This document shows positions 10,160 to 22,805 of a stretch of DNA of 64,000 nucleotides, in pieces. The notes beneath the pieces were generated by a model. The model did not search any database and was not told the origin of the DNA. It was given only the letters and a program-made list of their open reading frames with translations. How positions within the stretch are numbered: position 1 is the first letter of the stretch; every line of letters starts with the position of its first letter. The position numbers and the translations under genes were made by a program. Origin of the DNA: Paralithodes platypus (lineage: Eukaryota > Arthropoda > Malacostraca > Decapoda > Lithodidae); assembly GCA_032716605.1 (NCBI GenBank), contig CM064545.1, positions 12,666,452 to 12,730,451 of the forward strand, in the 5' to 3' direction.

Positions 10160-13100
10160 TTGAATTTATATTTTTAGTTTCATTATAGGTAGATGTTATG
10201 TTGTAAAGTTGTATTATAACTGGACATTATAGGTAGATGTTATGTTGTAAAGTTGTATTATAACTGGACATTATAGGTAGATGTTATGTTGTAAAGTTGT
10301 ATTATAACTGGACATTATAGGAAGATGTTATGTTGTAAAGTTGTATTATAACTGGACATTATAGGTAGATGTTATGTTGTAAAGTTGTATTATAACTGGA
10401 CATTTTAGGTAGATGTTATGTTATAAAGTTGTATTATAACTGGACATTATAGGTAGATGTTATGTTGTAAAGTTGTATTATAACTGGACATTATAGGTAG
10501 ATGTTATGTTGTAAAGTTGTATTATAACTGGACATTATAGGTAGATGTTATGTTGTAAAGTTGTATTATAACTGGACATTATAGGTAGATGTTATGTTGT
10601 AAAGTTGTATTATAACTGGACATTATAGGTAGATGTTATGTTGTAAAGTTGTATTATAACTGGACATTATAGGTAGATGTTATGTTGTAAAGTTGTATTA
10701 TAACTGGACATTATAGGTAGATGTTATGTTGTAAAGTTGTATTATAACTGGACTGGACATTATAGGTAGATGTTATGTTGTAAAGATGTATTATAACTGG
10801 ACATTATAGGTAGATGTTATCTTGTAAAGTTGTATTATAACTGGACATTATAGGTAGATGTTATGTTGTAAAGTTGTATTATAACTGGACATTATAGGTA
10901 GATGTTATGTTGTAAAGTTGTATTATAACTGGACATTATAGGTAGATGTTATGTTGTAAAGTTGTATTACAACTGGACATTATAGGTAGATGTTATGTTG
11001 TAAAGTTGTATTATAACTGGACATTATAGGTAGATGTTATGTTGTAAAGTTGTATTATAACTGGACATTATAGGTAGATGTTATGTTGTAAAGTTGTATT
11101 ATAACTGGACATTATAGGTAGATGTTATGTTGTATAGTTGTATTATAACTGGACATTATAGGTAGATGTTATGTTGTAAAGTTGTATTATAACTGGACAT
11201 TATAGGTAGATGTTATGTTGTAAAGTTGTATTATAACTGGACATTATAGGTAGATGTTATGTTGTAAAGTTGTATTATAACTGGACATTATAGGTAGATG
11301 TTAGGTTGTAAAGTTGTATTATAACTGGACATTATAGGTAGATGTTATGTTGTAAAGTTGTATTATAACTGGACATTATAGGTAGATGTTATGTTGTAAA
11401 GTTGTATTATAACTGGACATTATAGGTAGATGTTATGTTGTAAAGTTGTATTATAACTGGACATTACAGGTAGATGTTATGTTGTAAAGTTGTATTATAA
11501 CTGGACATTACAGGTAGATGTTATGTTGTAAAGTTGTATTATAACTGGACATAATAGGTAGATGTTATGTTGTAAAGTTGTATTATAACTGGACATTATA
11601 GATAGATGTTATGTTGTAAAGTTGTTTATAACTGGACATTATAGGTAGATGTTATGTTGTAAAGTTGTATTATAACTGGACATTATAGGTAGATGTTATG
11701 TTGTAAAGTTGTATTATAACTGGACATTATAGGTAGATGTTATGTTGTAAAGTTGTACTATAACTGGACATTATAGGTAGATGTTATGTTGTAAAGTTGT
11801 ATTATAACTGGACATTATAGGTAGATGTTATGTTGTAAAGTTGTATTATAACTGGACATTATAGGTAGATGTTATGTTGTTAAAGTTGTATTATAACTGG
11901 ACATTATAGGTAGATGTTATGTTGTAAAGTTGTATTATAACTGGACATTATAGGTAGATGTTATGTTGTAAAGTTGTATTATAACTGGACATTATAGGTA
12001 GATGTTATGTTGTAAAGTTGTATTATAACTGGACATTATAGGTAGATGTTATGTTGTAAAGTTGTATTATAACTGGACATTATAGGTAGATGTTATGTTG
12101 TAAAGTTGTATTATAACTGGACATTATAGGTAGATGTTATGTTGTAAAGTTGTATTATAACTGGACATTATAGGTAGATGTTATGTTGTAAAGTTGTATT
12201 ATAACTGGACATTATAGGTAGATGTTATGTTGTAAAGTTGTATTATAACTGGACATTATAGGTAGATGTTATGTTGTAAAGTTGTATTATAACTGGACAT
12301 TATAGGTAGATGTTATGTTGTAAAGTTGTATTATAACTGGACATTATAGGTAGATGTTATGTTGTAAAGTTGTATTATAACTGGACATTATAGGTAGATG
12401 TTATGTTGAAAAGTTGTATTATAACTGGACATAATAGGTAGATGTTATGTTGTAAAGTTGTATTATAACTGGACATTATAGGTAGATGTTATGTTGTAAA
12501 GTTGTATTATAACTGGACATTATAGGTAGATGTTATGTTGTAAAGTTGTATTATAACTGGACATTATAGGTAGATGTTATGTTGTAAAGTTGTATTATAA
12601 CTGGACATTATAGGTAGATGTTATGTTGTAAAGTTGTATTATAACTGGACATTATAGGTAGATGTTATGTTGTAAAGTTGTTATAACTGGACATTACAGG
12701 TAGATGTTATGTTGTAAAGTTGTATTATAACTGGACATTACAGGTAGATGTTATGTTGTAAAGTTGTATTATAACTGGACATTATAGGTAGATGTTATGT
12801 TGTAAAGTTGTATTATAACTGGACATTATAGGTAGATGTTATGTTGTAAAGTTGTATTATAACTGGACATTATAGGTAGATGTTATGTTGTAAAGTTGTA
12901 TTATAACTGGACATTATAGGTAGATGTTGTAAAGTTGTATTATAACTGGACATTATAGGTAGATGTTATGTTGTAAAGTTGTATTATAACTGGACATTAT
13001 AGGTAGATGTTATGTTGTAAAGTTGTATTATAACTGGACATTATAGGTAGATGTTATGTTGTAAAGTTGTATTATAACTGGACATTATAGGTAGATGTTA

Positions 13101-16100
13101 TGTTGTAAAGTTGTATTATAACTGGACATTATAGGTAGATGTTATGTTGTAAAGTTGTATTATAACTGGACATTATAGGTAGATGTTATGTTGTAAAGTT
13201 GTATTATAACTGGACATAATAGGTAGATGTTATGTTGTAAAGTTGTATTATAACTGGACATTATAGGTAGATGTTATGTTGTAAAGTTGTATTATAACTG
13301 GACATTATAGGTAGATGTTATGTTGTAAAGTTGTATTATAACTGGACATTATAGGTAGATGTTATGTTGTAAAGTTGTATTATAACTGGACATTATAGGT
13401 GGATGTTATGTTGTAAAGTTGTATTATAACTGGACATTATAGGTGGATGTTATGTTGTAAAGTTGTATTATAACTGGACATTATAGGTGGATGTTATGTT
13501 GTAAAGTTGTATTATAACTGGACATTATAGGTGGATGTTAGGTTGTAAAGTTGTATTATAACTGGACATTATAGGTGGATGTTAGGTTGTAAAGTTGTAT
13601 TATAACTGGACATTATAGGTAGATGTTATGTTGTAAAGTTGTATTATAACTGGACATTATAGGTAGATGTTATCTTGTAAAGTTGTATTATAACTGGACA
13701 TTACAGGTAGATGTTATGTTGTAAAGTTGTATTATAACTGGACATTACAGGTAGATGTTATGTTGTAAAGTTGTATTATAACTGGACATTATAGGTAGAT
13801 GTTATGTTGTAAAGTTGTATTATAACTGGACATTATAGGTAGATGTTATGTTGTAAAGTTGTATTATAACTGGACATTATAGGTAGATGTTATGTTGTAA
13901 AGTTGTATTATAACTGGACATTATAGGTAGATGTTATGTTGTAAAGTTGTATTATAACTGGACATTATAGGTAGATGTTATGTTGTAAAGTTGTATTATA
14001 ACTGGACATTATAGGTAGATGTTATGTTGTAAAGTTGTATTATAACTGGACATTATAGGTAGATGTTATGTTGTAAAGTTGTATTATAACTGGACATTAT
14101 AGGTAGATGTTATGTTGTAAAGTTGTATTATAACTGGACATTATAGGTAGATGTTATGTTGTAAAGTTGTATTATAACTGGACATTATAGGTAGATGTTA
14201 TGTTGTAAAGTTGTATTATAACTGGACATTATAGGTAGATGTTATGTTGTAAAGTTGTATTATAACTGGACATTATAGGTAGATGTTATGTTGTAAAGTT
14301 GTATTATAACTGGACATTATAGGTAGATGTTATGTTGTAAAGTTGTATTATAACTGGACATTATAGGTAGATGTTATGTTGTAAAGTTGTATTATAACTG
14401 GATATTATAGGTAGATGTTATGTTGTAAAGTTGTATTATAACTGGACATTATAGGTAGATGTTATGTTGTAAAGTTGTATTATAACTGGACATTATAGGT
14501 AGATGTTATGTTGTAAAGTTGTATTATAACTGGACATTATAGGTAGATGTTATGTTGTAAAGTTGTATTATAACTGGACATTATAGGTAGATGTTATGTT
14601 GTAAAGTTGTATTATAACTGGACATTATAGGTAGATGTTATGTTGTAAAGTTGTATTATAACTGGACATTATAGGTAGATGTTATGTTGTAAAGTTGTAT
14701 TATAACTGGACATTATAGGTAGATGTAATGTTGTAAAGTTGTATTATAACTGGACATTATAGGTAGATGTTATGTTGTAAAGTTGTATTATAACTGGACA
14801 TTATAGGTAGATGTTATGTTGTAAAGTTGTATTATAACTGGACATTATAGGTAGATGTTATGTTGTAAAGTTGTATTATAACTGGACATTATAGGTAGAT
14901 GTTATGTTGTAAAGTTGTATTATAACTGGACATTATAGGTAGATGTTATGTTGTAAAGTTGTATTATAACTGGACATTATAGGTAGATTTATGTTGTAAA
15001 GTTGTATTATAACTGGACATTATAGGTAGATGTTATGTTGTAAAGTTGTATTATAACTGGACATTATAGGTAGATGTTATGTTGTAAAGTTGTATTATAA
15101 CTGGACATTATAGGTAGATGTTATGTTGTAAAGTTGTATTATAACTGGACATTATAGGTAGATGTTATGTTGTAAAGTTGTATTATAACTGGACATTATA
15201 GGTAGATGTTATGTTAAAGTTGTATTATAACTGGACATTATAGGTAGATGTTATGTTGTAAAGTTGTATTATAACTGGACATTATAGGTAGATGTTATGT
15301 TGTAAAGTTGTATTATAACTGGACATTATAGGTAGATGTTATGTTGTAAAGTTGTATTATAACTGGACATTATAGGTAGATGTTATGTTGTAAAGTTGTA
15401 TTATAACGGGACATTATAGGTAGATGTTATGTTGTAAAGTTGTATTATAACTGGACATTATAGGTAGATGTTATGTTGTAAAGTTGTATTATAACTGGAC
15501 ATTATAGGTAGATGTTATGTTGTAAAGTTGTATTATAACTGGACATTATAGGTAGATGTTATGTTGTAAAGTTGTACTATAACTGGACATTATAGGTAGA
15601 TGTTATGTTGTAAAGTTGTATTATAACTGGACATTATAGGTAGATGTTATGTTGTAAAGCTGTATTATAACTGGACATTATAGGTAGATGTTATGTTGTA
15701 AAGCTGTATTATAACTGGACATTATAGGTAGATGTTATGTTGTAAAGTTGTATTATAACTGGACATTATAGGTAGATGCTATGTTGTAAAGTTGTATTAT
15801 AACTGGACATTATAGGTAGATGTTATGTTGTAAAGTTGTATTATAACTGGACATTATAGTTAGATGTTATGTTGTAAAGTTGTATTATAACTGGACATTA
15901 TAGGTAGATGTTATGTTGTAAAGTTGTATTATAACTGGACATTATAGGTAGATGTTATGTTGTAAAGTTGTATTATAACTGGACTTTATAGGTAGATGTT
16001 ATGTTGTAAAGTTGTATTATAACTGGACATTATAGGTAGATGTTATGTTGTAAAGTTGTATTATAACTGGACATTATAGGTAGATGTTATGTTGTAAAGT

Positions 16101-16383
16101 TGTATTATAACTGGACATTATAGGTAGATGTTATGTTGTAAAGTTGTATTATAACTGGACATTATAGGTAGATGTTATGTTGTAAAGTTGTATTATAACT
16201 GGACATTATAGGTAGATGTTATGTTGTAAAGTTGTATTATAACTGGACATTATAGGTAGATGTTATGTTGTAAAGTTGTATTATAACTGGACATTATAGG
16301 TAGATGTTATGTTGTAAAGTTGTATTATAACTGGACATTATAGGTAGATGTTATGTTGTAAAGTTGTATTATAACTGGACATT
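10160..16383. repeat. 44-bp satellite, about 141 copies
   Basis: A 6.2-kb uninterrupted array of a 44-bp unit (GGACATTATAGGTAGATG, TTATGTTGTAAAGTTG, TATTATAACT). The plus strand of the unit has about ten G and two C, so the array is strongly strand-asymmetric. Most units are identical. Marker variants recur in blocks: ATTACAGG pairs near 11465, 12695 and 13701; ACATAAT near 11551, 12430 and 13215; GGTGGATG in five successive units near 13396-13572. Small indels occur near 10748, 12680, 12922 and 15214. Confidence 0.98.
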
Positions 16384-16415
16384 TTAACGAAATACGTAGG
16401 TTAGGGTATACAATT

Positions 16416-16550
16416 ATGACATCTAGGAATATTCTGTTGGGGAGAGATCCCAGCCTGTTTGACGTTGGCAACTCCGAGTCTCACAACAACAGTGGCAGCA
16501 GTAGTGAAGACTCATCTAGTAACCTTCTTATATTAACGACAATTTCATGA
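16416..16550 (+). CDS. Small ORF (44 codons), possible exon fragment, function unknown
   Basis: Directly after the 44-bp satellite, an ATG at 16416 opens a 44-codon frame ending in TGA at 16548-16550. The product has a Ser/Asn-rich stretch (SHNNSGSSSEDSSSN) that looks more protein-like than the surrounding AT-rich DNA, and its base composition (CAGCAGTAG, TCACAACAACAG) differs from the flanks. The frame is open upstream towards the satellite (FNEIRRLGYTIM). I do not recognise it. No splice context, homologue or transcript evidence is available, so it may be chance. Confidence 0.2.
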   Translation: MTSRNILLGRDPSLFDVGNSESHNNSGSSSEDSSSNLLILTTIS

Positions 16551-17039
16551 TGATCTGGCCTTTACTGTAACCTTTAGTAATGCCTTTTGAATCGTGTTAT
16601 GTTTACAGAGTCTATGGATAACGTTGAATTGAGTATTCATAGCGTTAGTAGTACAAAGTAGGGATTATTACAAATTAATAGGTACACACCCATTTTCTTT
16701 TGCGATTATGAGGCCATCTCTCATGTGCGCGGATCACTATAATCAGAACTGTGACCTCTCACTTTCCCATCCTTTCTTAAAAATCCTTGGGCCTTAGTTC
16801 TAAATGATCTTTTTGTATGCCAGGTCACTAAAGTGTATGCGGTCAATGCACAAACTAACTCACAACGTATCAGAATCTCAAATACTGGCTCGAACATTGT
16901 TCAGATCATATAACTTTCTCTTTCCTCACTATACATTTCCATGTTTATCAAAATGTGCTAATTTCTTATATTGTTATACAATAGTGGACATAATGCACTA
17001 GTTAATAGTATACTTGATACGAAGTTCACACATCTCTAT
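16551..17039. other. Unannotated sequence
   Basis: No feature recognised. A 65-codon ORF at 16804-17001 has no recognisable motif. Confidence 0.5.
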
Positions 17040-18300
17040 TCACATACAGTTGAGAGCGGTCATCTTTCTTAGGCGCAGGTTGAATTACGGTAAACTTCCA
17101 GCAAGAAGGGAAGATGTTAGAGGAAAAACATAGACAAAAGAGTTTGCCTAGGCAGGGAGTCAGCACAGAAGCACAGTTTTTGAGTACAACAGGAGGAACA
17201 CCGTCTGGTCTGAAAGTACATCTTTAGAAGAGATTAAGATATTAGGCATACATGAGTGAGAGGGGAGTGGAGAGGGAGGAATAGCACCAGAATATTCCAA
17301 GGTTGAATTTTTAGCTAAAGTTTGAGTGAAAAGATCAGCTTTGTCAGAGGAAGAAGTGACCATGGTGCTATCGAGAGAAAAAGAGGAAGGAAAGACACGG
17401 AAATAAAATTGTTGTAGAGGTTGTTGGCCAGATGCCTGAAAGCTTGGGAAGAACTAGAATTTGACAGTCCATTACATTTGCTATTGATGAAAGAGTTTTT
17501 GGCAAGTCTAAGGCATGTTTCCGGGCAGAAACATAAAGATTGCGAGATATGAGTTTGAAGGCATCGGTACCGTTTGTAAGCTTTCCCCTTATTGTAGATA
17601 ACAGCAGAAAAACTGTTAGTATACCTAGATTTTATTGTAATATATTGATACAAAAAAATTGAATATATGCCTCCATGCCAGAGAATAATACCTCAGTAAA
17701 GCGTTCTACACACTATGAGGGTCCCCGGCCATGGAAGCATAAATCATTCCAAGGGAAATCAAAGAAGTACTGGCTTAGAGTCTCCGAGTCAGCACTGCCA
17801 AAGTGCCACAATCGCCGCCAGCTGAGAGGATCAGATGCCTGCATTGGAATTATAGGACAAGTAACAGAGAGAAGGTAATGATCGGAGTAGCCCAATTGAG
17901 ATTTTTTTTTGTATATAGAGTGCAGAAAGATTAGAGGTTAGAAATAAATCAAGAATATTGAATCGATATCCAAGGCGATCAGGGATATGAGTAGAGTGCT
18001 TGAGTACCTTCTCTAGGTTATGTAGGATAGAAAAGATGCTGCAGACTTGTTCACCAGGTTGGTCAGCAAACGGAGTGGAGAGCCATTGACAGTGGTGAAC
18101 ATTGAAATTACCTAAGATGGAGATTTCAGAGAAGGGAGAGATGGACAGAATGTATTTCACTTTAGAGGCAAGATACTTAAAGAATTTTAGATAGTCAGTA
18201 GAATTAGGGGAGAGGTAAACAGCACATATATATTTAGTATGAGAGTGACAAGACAGCTTAAAACAGAGAGTTGAGAATTCAGAAAAGTAAAATTTGGGAA
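17040..18300 (-). pseudogene. Jockey-like LINE, 5' half (endonuclease and start of RT), inverted
   Basis: Read on the minus strand from 18300 downwards, the frame at 18310-17831 is the endonuclease of a crustacean Jockey-like LINE: SEISILGNFNVHH is the catalytic GDFN-type motif, and ILDLFLTSNLSALY and LRSLPSLCYLS lie near the SDH region, which is damaged. The frame continues through the linker (17653-17160; SSSDKADLFTQTLAKNSTLE). It stops in the RT N-terminus, where FLLEVYRNSTCA corresponds to the usual WKF..IQPVPKKGDR segment. Multiple stops and frameshifts are present. It abuts the 3' half of the same type of LINE in the opposite orientation. Confidence 0.75.
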
Positions 18301-19205
18301 CACTACTCAACTAGATTTGTACAACATATCACCATGCAATATCTCCAAAACTCACGTGATGAGGCCATAACACGCCTATATTCTGATCTGTCAATTGTTT
18401 CCGAGTGGGGCAGAGAAAATCTCGTTCAAAACCCAATTTCTCTATCTACTGTATCTACCCATCACAGTCTTACATATTGCCATCCCTTACTCTTGAACAA
18501 CACACGAATCAACTCTGTCTTCTCTCAATATTCTTGGTGTCTCTTTTTCTTCTGATCTTTCTTGAAAAGACCATAGCACCACTTTTGCTACAACCGCATC
18601 CAAGCAGTTTGGTGTGCTCAACCGTTTTTTTGGGTTCTTTACCCACACACAGCTTCTTCCTCTGTACAGGGGCACATTGTGCCCATATATCGAGTAGTGT
18701 TCGCATGTGTGTTGAGTTTTCACACATACTACAATTCTTGAAAGGGTACAGTCCATAGCATTTCGTGTCATTAACTCACCTCCTCTTACTAATTCCCTCC
18801 AATTTCTCAGTACACGCCATAATGTTACATCTTTCTCACTCTTCTACACCTATTACAATAATCAGTGTTCTTCAGAGCTCTCTCAGTGTATCCCTCCTCT
18901 CTTACGAAGAGTGGGTGGCACATGCGTTTCAACACATTCCCACCCATATTCAGTTCAACTCTCTATCCCAAGAATGAACCAATTTGTCCTGTCTTTCGTC
19001 TACTCAACAACTGAACTCTGGAACTCTCTATCTCAATCTATCTTTTCTTCATGATAATAACTTAACTGATTCAAGTTCCGTGTGTCCAGACATTTTAACA
19101 TTAACGTACTTTGAATTTGGTATCCTCTCTCTCTTTCAACTTGGGGGGGGGGTGATTTGTTACAGGCAGCATTGCCTTTTGTATCCTTCATAGACATATA
19201 ATTTT
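18301..19205 (+). pseudogene. Jockey-like LINE, 3' half (RT C-terminus), plus orientation
   Basis: Decayed RT thumb and C-terminal region: SRDEAITRLYSDLSIVSEWG, NILGVSFSSDLS, LLPLYRGTLCPYIEYCSHV, NVTSFSLFYTYYNNQCSSEL and TTELWNSLSQSIF. The segment ends around GTTACAGGCAGCATTGCC, a 3'-UTR landmark also found in the copies at 22806 and 36080. About 140 residues of RT core, including the YADD box, are missing between this and the inverted 5' half. Confidence 0.75.
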
Positions 19206-19665
19206 TGTTATAAGTTAATGAACGAACAATTCTACAATTCATGAATCAGGATAGGGACAGGGCGTTGAAGTGAAGTATACTTACAATATGATAGGCCATC
19301 GGTAGGCTACTCTTTCTAAGAGTCACATTTTGACAAAATATTTAAAATAACGACAAATGTATATATATATATATACTGTATATAATTATACAGTATAGTC
19401 AATAATTATATGGTAAATGAATATAATAGGGTACACTAAATTACGTAAATATGGGACACAACACATATATTACAATTACCAAATTTAATTATTTTGTTCT
19501 TCATATAGTGTACATATTCGGATATCATTGCATTTTCCGTTCAGTTGTGACCATATAGTATGGGTTAAGAACCATGTTATTACCTCGCCAGCATCTGGCC
19601 AAGTATAAAAGTAGTATTGTTATTATTATGTTACCTCCACCAACCGACTTTACTCCTAAACTCAA
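19206..19665. other. AT-rich sequence with short AT repeat
   Basis: Contains an AT microsatellite with TACTGTATATAATTATACAGTA near 19360-19400. Nothing else recognised. Confidence 0.5.
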
Positions 19666-19669
19666 TTAA

Positions 19670-20150
19670 CTCTTAACTGGCGGCGCGCGACATATGTCGA
19701 GTGAAATAAATTTGGACTATGTGGCGGTGCACGACATCTGTCGACCGCCATTTTCAGCACGTAATATTGCTGAGAGAGAGAGCTGAGCGGTGGGACGAGC
19801 GTAGTAACCTTAGGACCGCTCCGCACGACCACCGTGGACCTACTGAACTGTATCGCACCTTCTTCCCCCCTTTCTCAGTCGCTACACAGGGAATTATGTA
19901 AGGAAATTACCTAATTATAGGGTTTTTGCACTCGTGTTGCACAATCGTTGCAAGAGAACCAGTGGTCGTACAAGGATGGTTCGGGTGTCATTGGAAAGCT
20001 CTGTTTATGCCCTTTCAGGAATAGATACTTGTTTTACACTCTGTGTCTTATTTAGGCATGAAAATGATCACGTAAACAACCCTATTTAGGGTATAAAAAA
20101 AAACGCTGTGCGGTACGGTCAAATAGACCGCCTAGGCCGCCAATAAGGTG
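19670..20150 (+). mobile_element. TTAA MITE, 480-bp family, diverged copy D
   Basis: TTAA at 19666-19669 on the left; on the right GGTG is followed by TTTTAA. It shares the full layout of copy B with perhaps 20-25% divergence by eye. Two palindromes CGACATATGTCG (19688-19699) and CGACATCTGTCG (19732-19743) lie 44 bp apart. Confidence 0.75.
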
Positions 20151-20171
20151 TTTTAATGAAATCAACAAATA

Positions 20172-20250
20172 CATGTGGCAGTCCAGGGACTCGAACCTAG
20201 GATGCTCACACCGAAATTCAGTGCATTTATGCATTGCGCTACGAAGACTG
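20172..20250 (-). other. tRNA-like sequence (tRNA pseudogene or SINE head)
   Basis: On the minus strand a B-box GGTTCGAGTCC (20197-20187) lies exactly 44 bp from an A-box-like TAGCGCAATGC (20241-20231), the spacing of a real tRNA. Acceptor and T stems have several mismatches and there is no good anticodon arm, so a functional tRNA is unlikely. Confidence 0.5.
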
Positions 20251-20306
20251 GTGTCAAGATATATCTATCTTCAATTAAAATACAAGGGATGTTAATTATT
20301 CAATAG

Positions 20307-20452
<146 letters not shown>

Positions 20453-20599
20453 ATACAAACTTAAAAATAAATAGTGTGTTAATTCATAAAGTTATACGAC
20501 TAGATCCATGACTTTGCATCGGTACACCTTCATATGCCTTTACCGCTGCCAAGCTTGAGTTGAACTTTTATTTTCAAAGACACCAACACCATCATTAAT

Positions 20600-20604
<5 letters not shown>

Positions 20605-20671
<67 letters not shown>

Positions 20672-20672
20672 C
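20605..20672. repeat. GA microsatellite
   Basis: About 33 GA dinucleotides, ending GAAAGAGAGAGC. Confidence 0.95.
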
Positions 20673-21332
20673 AAAAAAATGATGTAGGTCGGGTTCTCCT
20701 TCCCAATTATCATTCTCGATAGAAATATTTGGCATTTGCTTATGCTCATCCTATTTTCACTTCCCATTGTAATTCTTTCTCTTACTTGCACTTGTATTTC
20801 TCTGTCCGTACTGGCTTCAAACTTACCTGTGACAATTATTAGTAAGAATCAGTTCCTATAAAACTTGCACAAAATATCTAGTGAATTATTGGTCAGTTGG
20901 CACAGGCACGGATAACTATCATAAGGGAGTGAACTCCTGTGTTCATAATGTCTCTGTTCTGGTAATAATGCGCCTCAAGTACTGTAGTATACCAATATTT
21001 GGTTAACGTACGATTTTACTAAGCTTTCTAGGATATAAAGGGCTAGAAAGACATATCTATAACTCTTGGCTGAGGGGCACAGGGCCTTGGGTGGGGCTTT
21101 GGTTTCCTGGGCGTTTCTGCACCCTCCTCAGCTCCTCGCCTTGGAGTGGCTTCGGTCACCTGGGCTTTATTAGTGGTAAGCAGGGAGGGTTCTATGAGGG
21201 CGCTCGGTTATGGCCTTTGTATTGCTCTGGAACTTGAGGCTGCTCAGCCAAACAGCCTGGGGAACAGCAACAATAACAACAACTCTTGGCTCTTATACAA
21301 TCTTCCTAAACTTAACAGAATCATCAAATGAT
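20673..21332. other. Unannotated sequence
   Basis: A GC-richer patch (21065-21260) differs in composition from its AT-rich surroundings and might be a decayed LINE end, but I cannot name it. Confidence 0.4.
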
Positions 21333-21503
<171 letters not shown>

Positions 21504-21915
21504 ATATAGAATGGAGTAATCATAGTTCAAGGGATAACTATGCACAAAAACCTTGATATTCTCCCTAGAGCTTCATGTAATTTAGGTTATATCAACATAA
21601 CCTATATTATGTCGGAAGACTCCAATTATTCAGAAATGAAAACATACTCTCGTTTCAGATAGTCTTCCTTTAATCTGCGCCATTAAAAGTTCCATTATCA
21701 AAAGTCTGCCAGTATTAGCATATCCCAAAAGGCCCACCTTTACTTAGAGGAAATTATAAAACGAACGAACTTCTGCAATATGTGTATATATCTAAGGCGG
21801 ACACCGTGTTGAAAGTATTACCACTAAATTAGAAAATATTATAAGAGTTAGATTTATATAGCTATTATTTTACATTTCACAATCATTCTATATCTTTTAA
21901 TATAGATGTTGCATT
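21504..21915. other. Unannotated AT-rich sequence
   Basis: No ORF or repeat of note. Confidence 0.5.
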
Positions 21916-22382
21916 TTGATGAAACATATATGGGTAAACAGTCCACAACCATTGAACATTATATATTTAATGAAACATATATGGGTAAACAGTCCACAAC
22001 CATTGAACATTATATATTTAATTAAACATATATGGGTAAACAGTCCACAACCATTGAACATTATATATTTAATGATACATATATGGGTAAACAGTCCACA
22101 ACCATTGAACATTATATATTTAATGATACATATATGGGTAAACAGTCCACAACCATTGTACATTATATATTTAATGATACATATATGGGTAAACAGTCCA
22201 CAACCATTGAACATTATATATTTAATGATACATATATGGGTAAACAGTCCACAACCATTGAACATTATATATTTAATGAAACATATATGGGTAAACAGTC
22301 CACAACCATTGTACATTATATATTTAATGAAACATATATGGGTAAACAGTCCACAACCATTGAACATTATATATTTAATGAT
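21916..22382. repeat. 51-bp minisatellite, nine copies, open on both strands
   Basis: Unit CATATATGGGTAAACAG, TCCACAACCATTG(A/T)ACATT, ATATATTTAATGAAA. Being 17 codons long and free of stops in one frame of each strand, it yields long repeated frames (KHIWVNSPQPLNIIYL on plus, FNGCGLFTHICFIKYI on minus). The copies differ only at a few positions. I treat the ORFs as non-coding. Confidence 0.95.
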
Positions 22383-22557
22383 AAATTTTAGTTTTCTAAC
22401 TATACTGTATATGTTATTATAGACAAATGTTTTGTTAATGCAGCAACATATAATTTACGATACGATTAAAACTACAGAAATAATATATTTACTTCCATAT
22501 ATGCATACATATACTGTATATGGTCCATACGAAGTGTTTAAGTCTCACATATTTAAT

Positions 22558-22722
22558 CACAGGGTTTAAGGCTTGTCAAGACTATAATTTTGAGACCAGA
22601 TCGTACAACTTGATGTTTCTTGGTCTTTCCCTCGTTGCATCTCTCCACGTTCACAGTCTTGCATCTATTCACCCAATTTATATTATACATCCTCTCCACA
22701 TGCTCAAACCATCCCACCTTGC
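22558..22722 (-). pseudogene. LINE RT C-terminal fragment
   Basis: The minus strand reads KVGWFEHVERMYNINWVNR, then CKTVNVERCNEGKTKKH. This is the WFGHVER...RGRPKKTW tail found at the end of many LINE reverse transcriptases. No other part of the element is recognised. Confidence 0.5.
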
Positions 22723-22805
22723 GTGTATGCATCTGTTTACTGATACTTGTGATACCTACTGTATATACCTCCTCAACACATCAGTAGGCATCCTGTCTTG
22801 AAGTA

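Noticed and set aside
20172..20250. Functional tRNA gene on the minus strand
   Set aside because: Spacing of boxes is right, but acceptor and T stems contain several mismatches.
21897..22422. Repeat-protein ORFs on both strands
   Set aside because: A 51-bp tandem unit explains both; simultaneous openness on two strands argues against selection.
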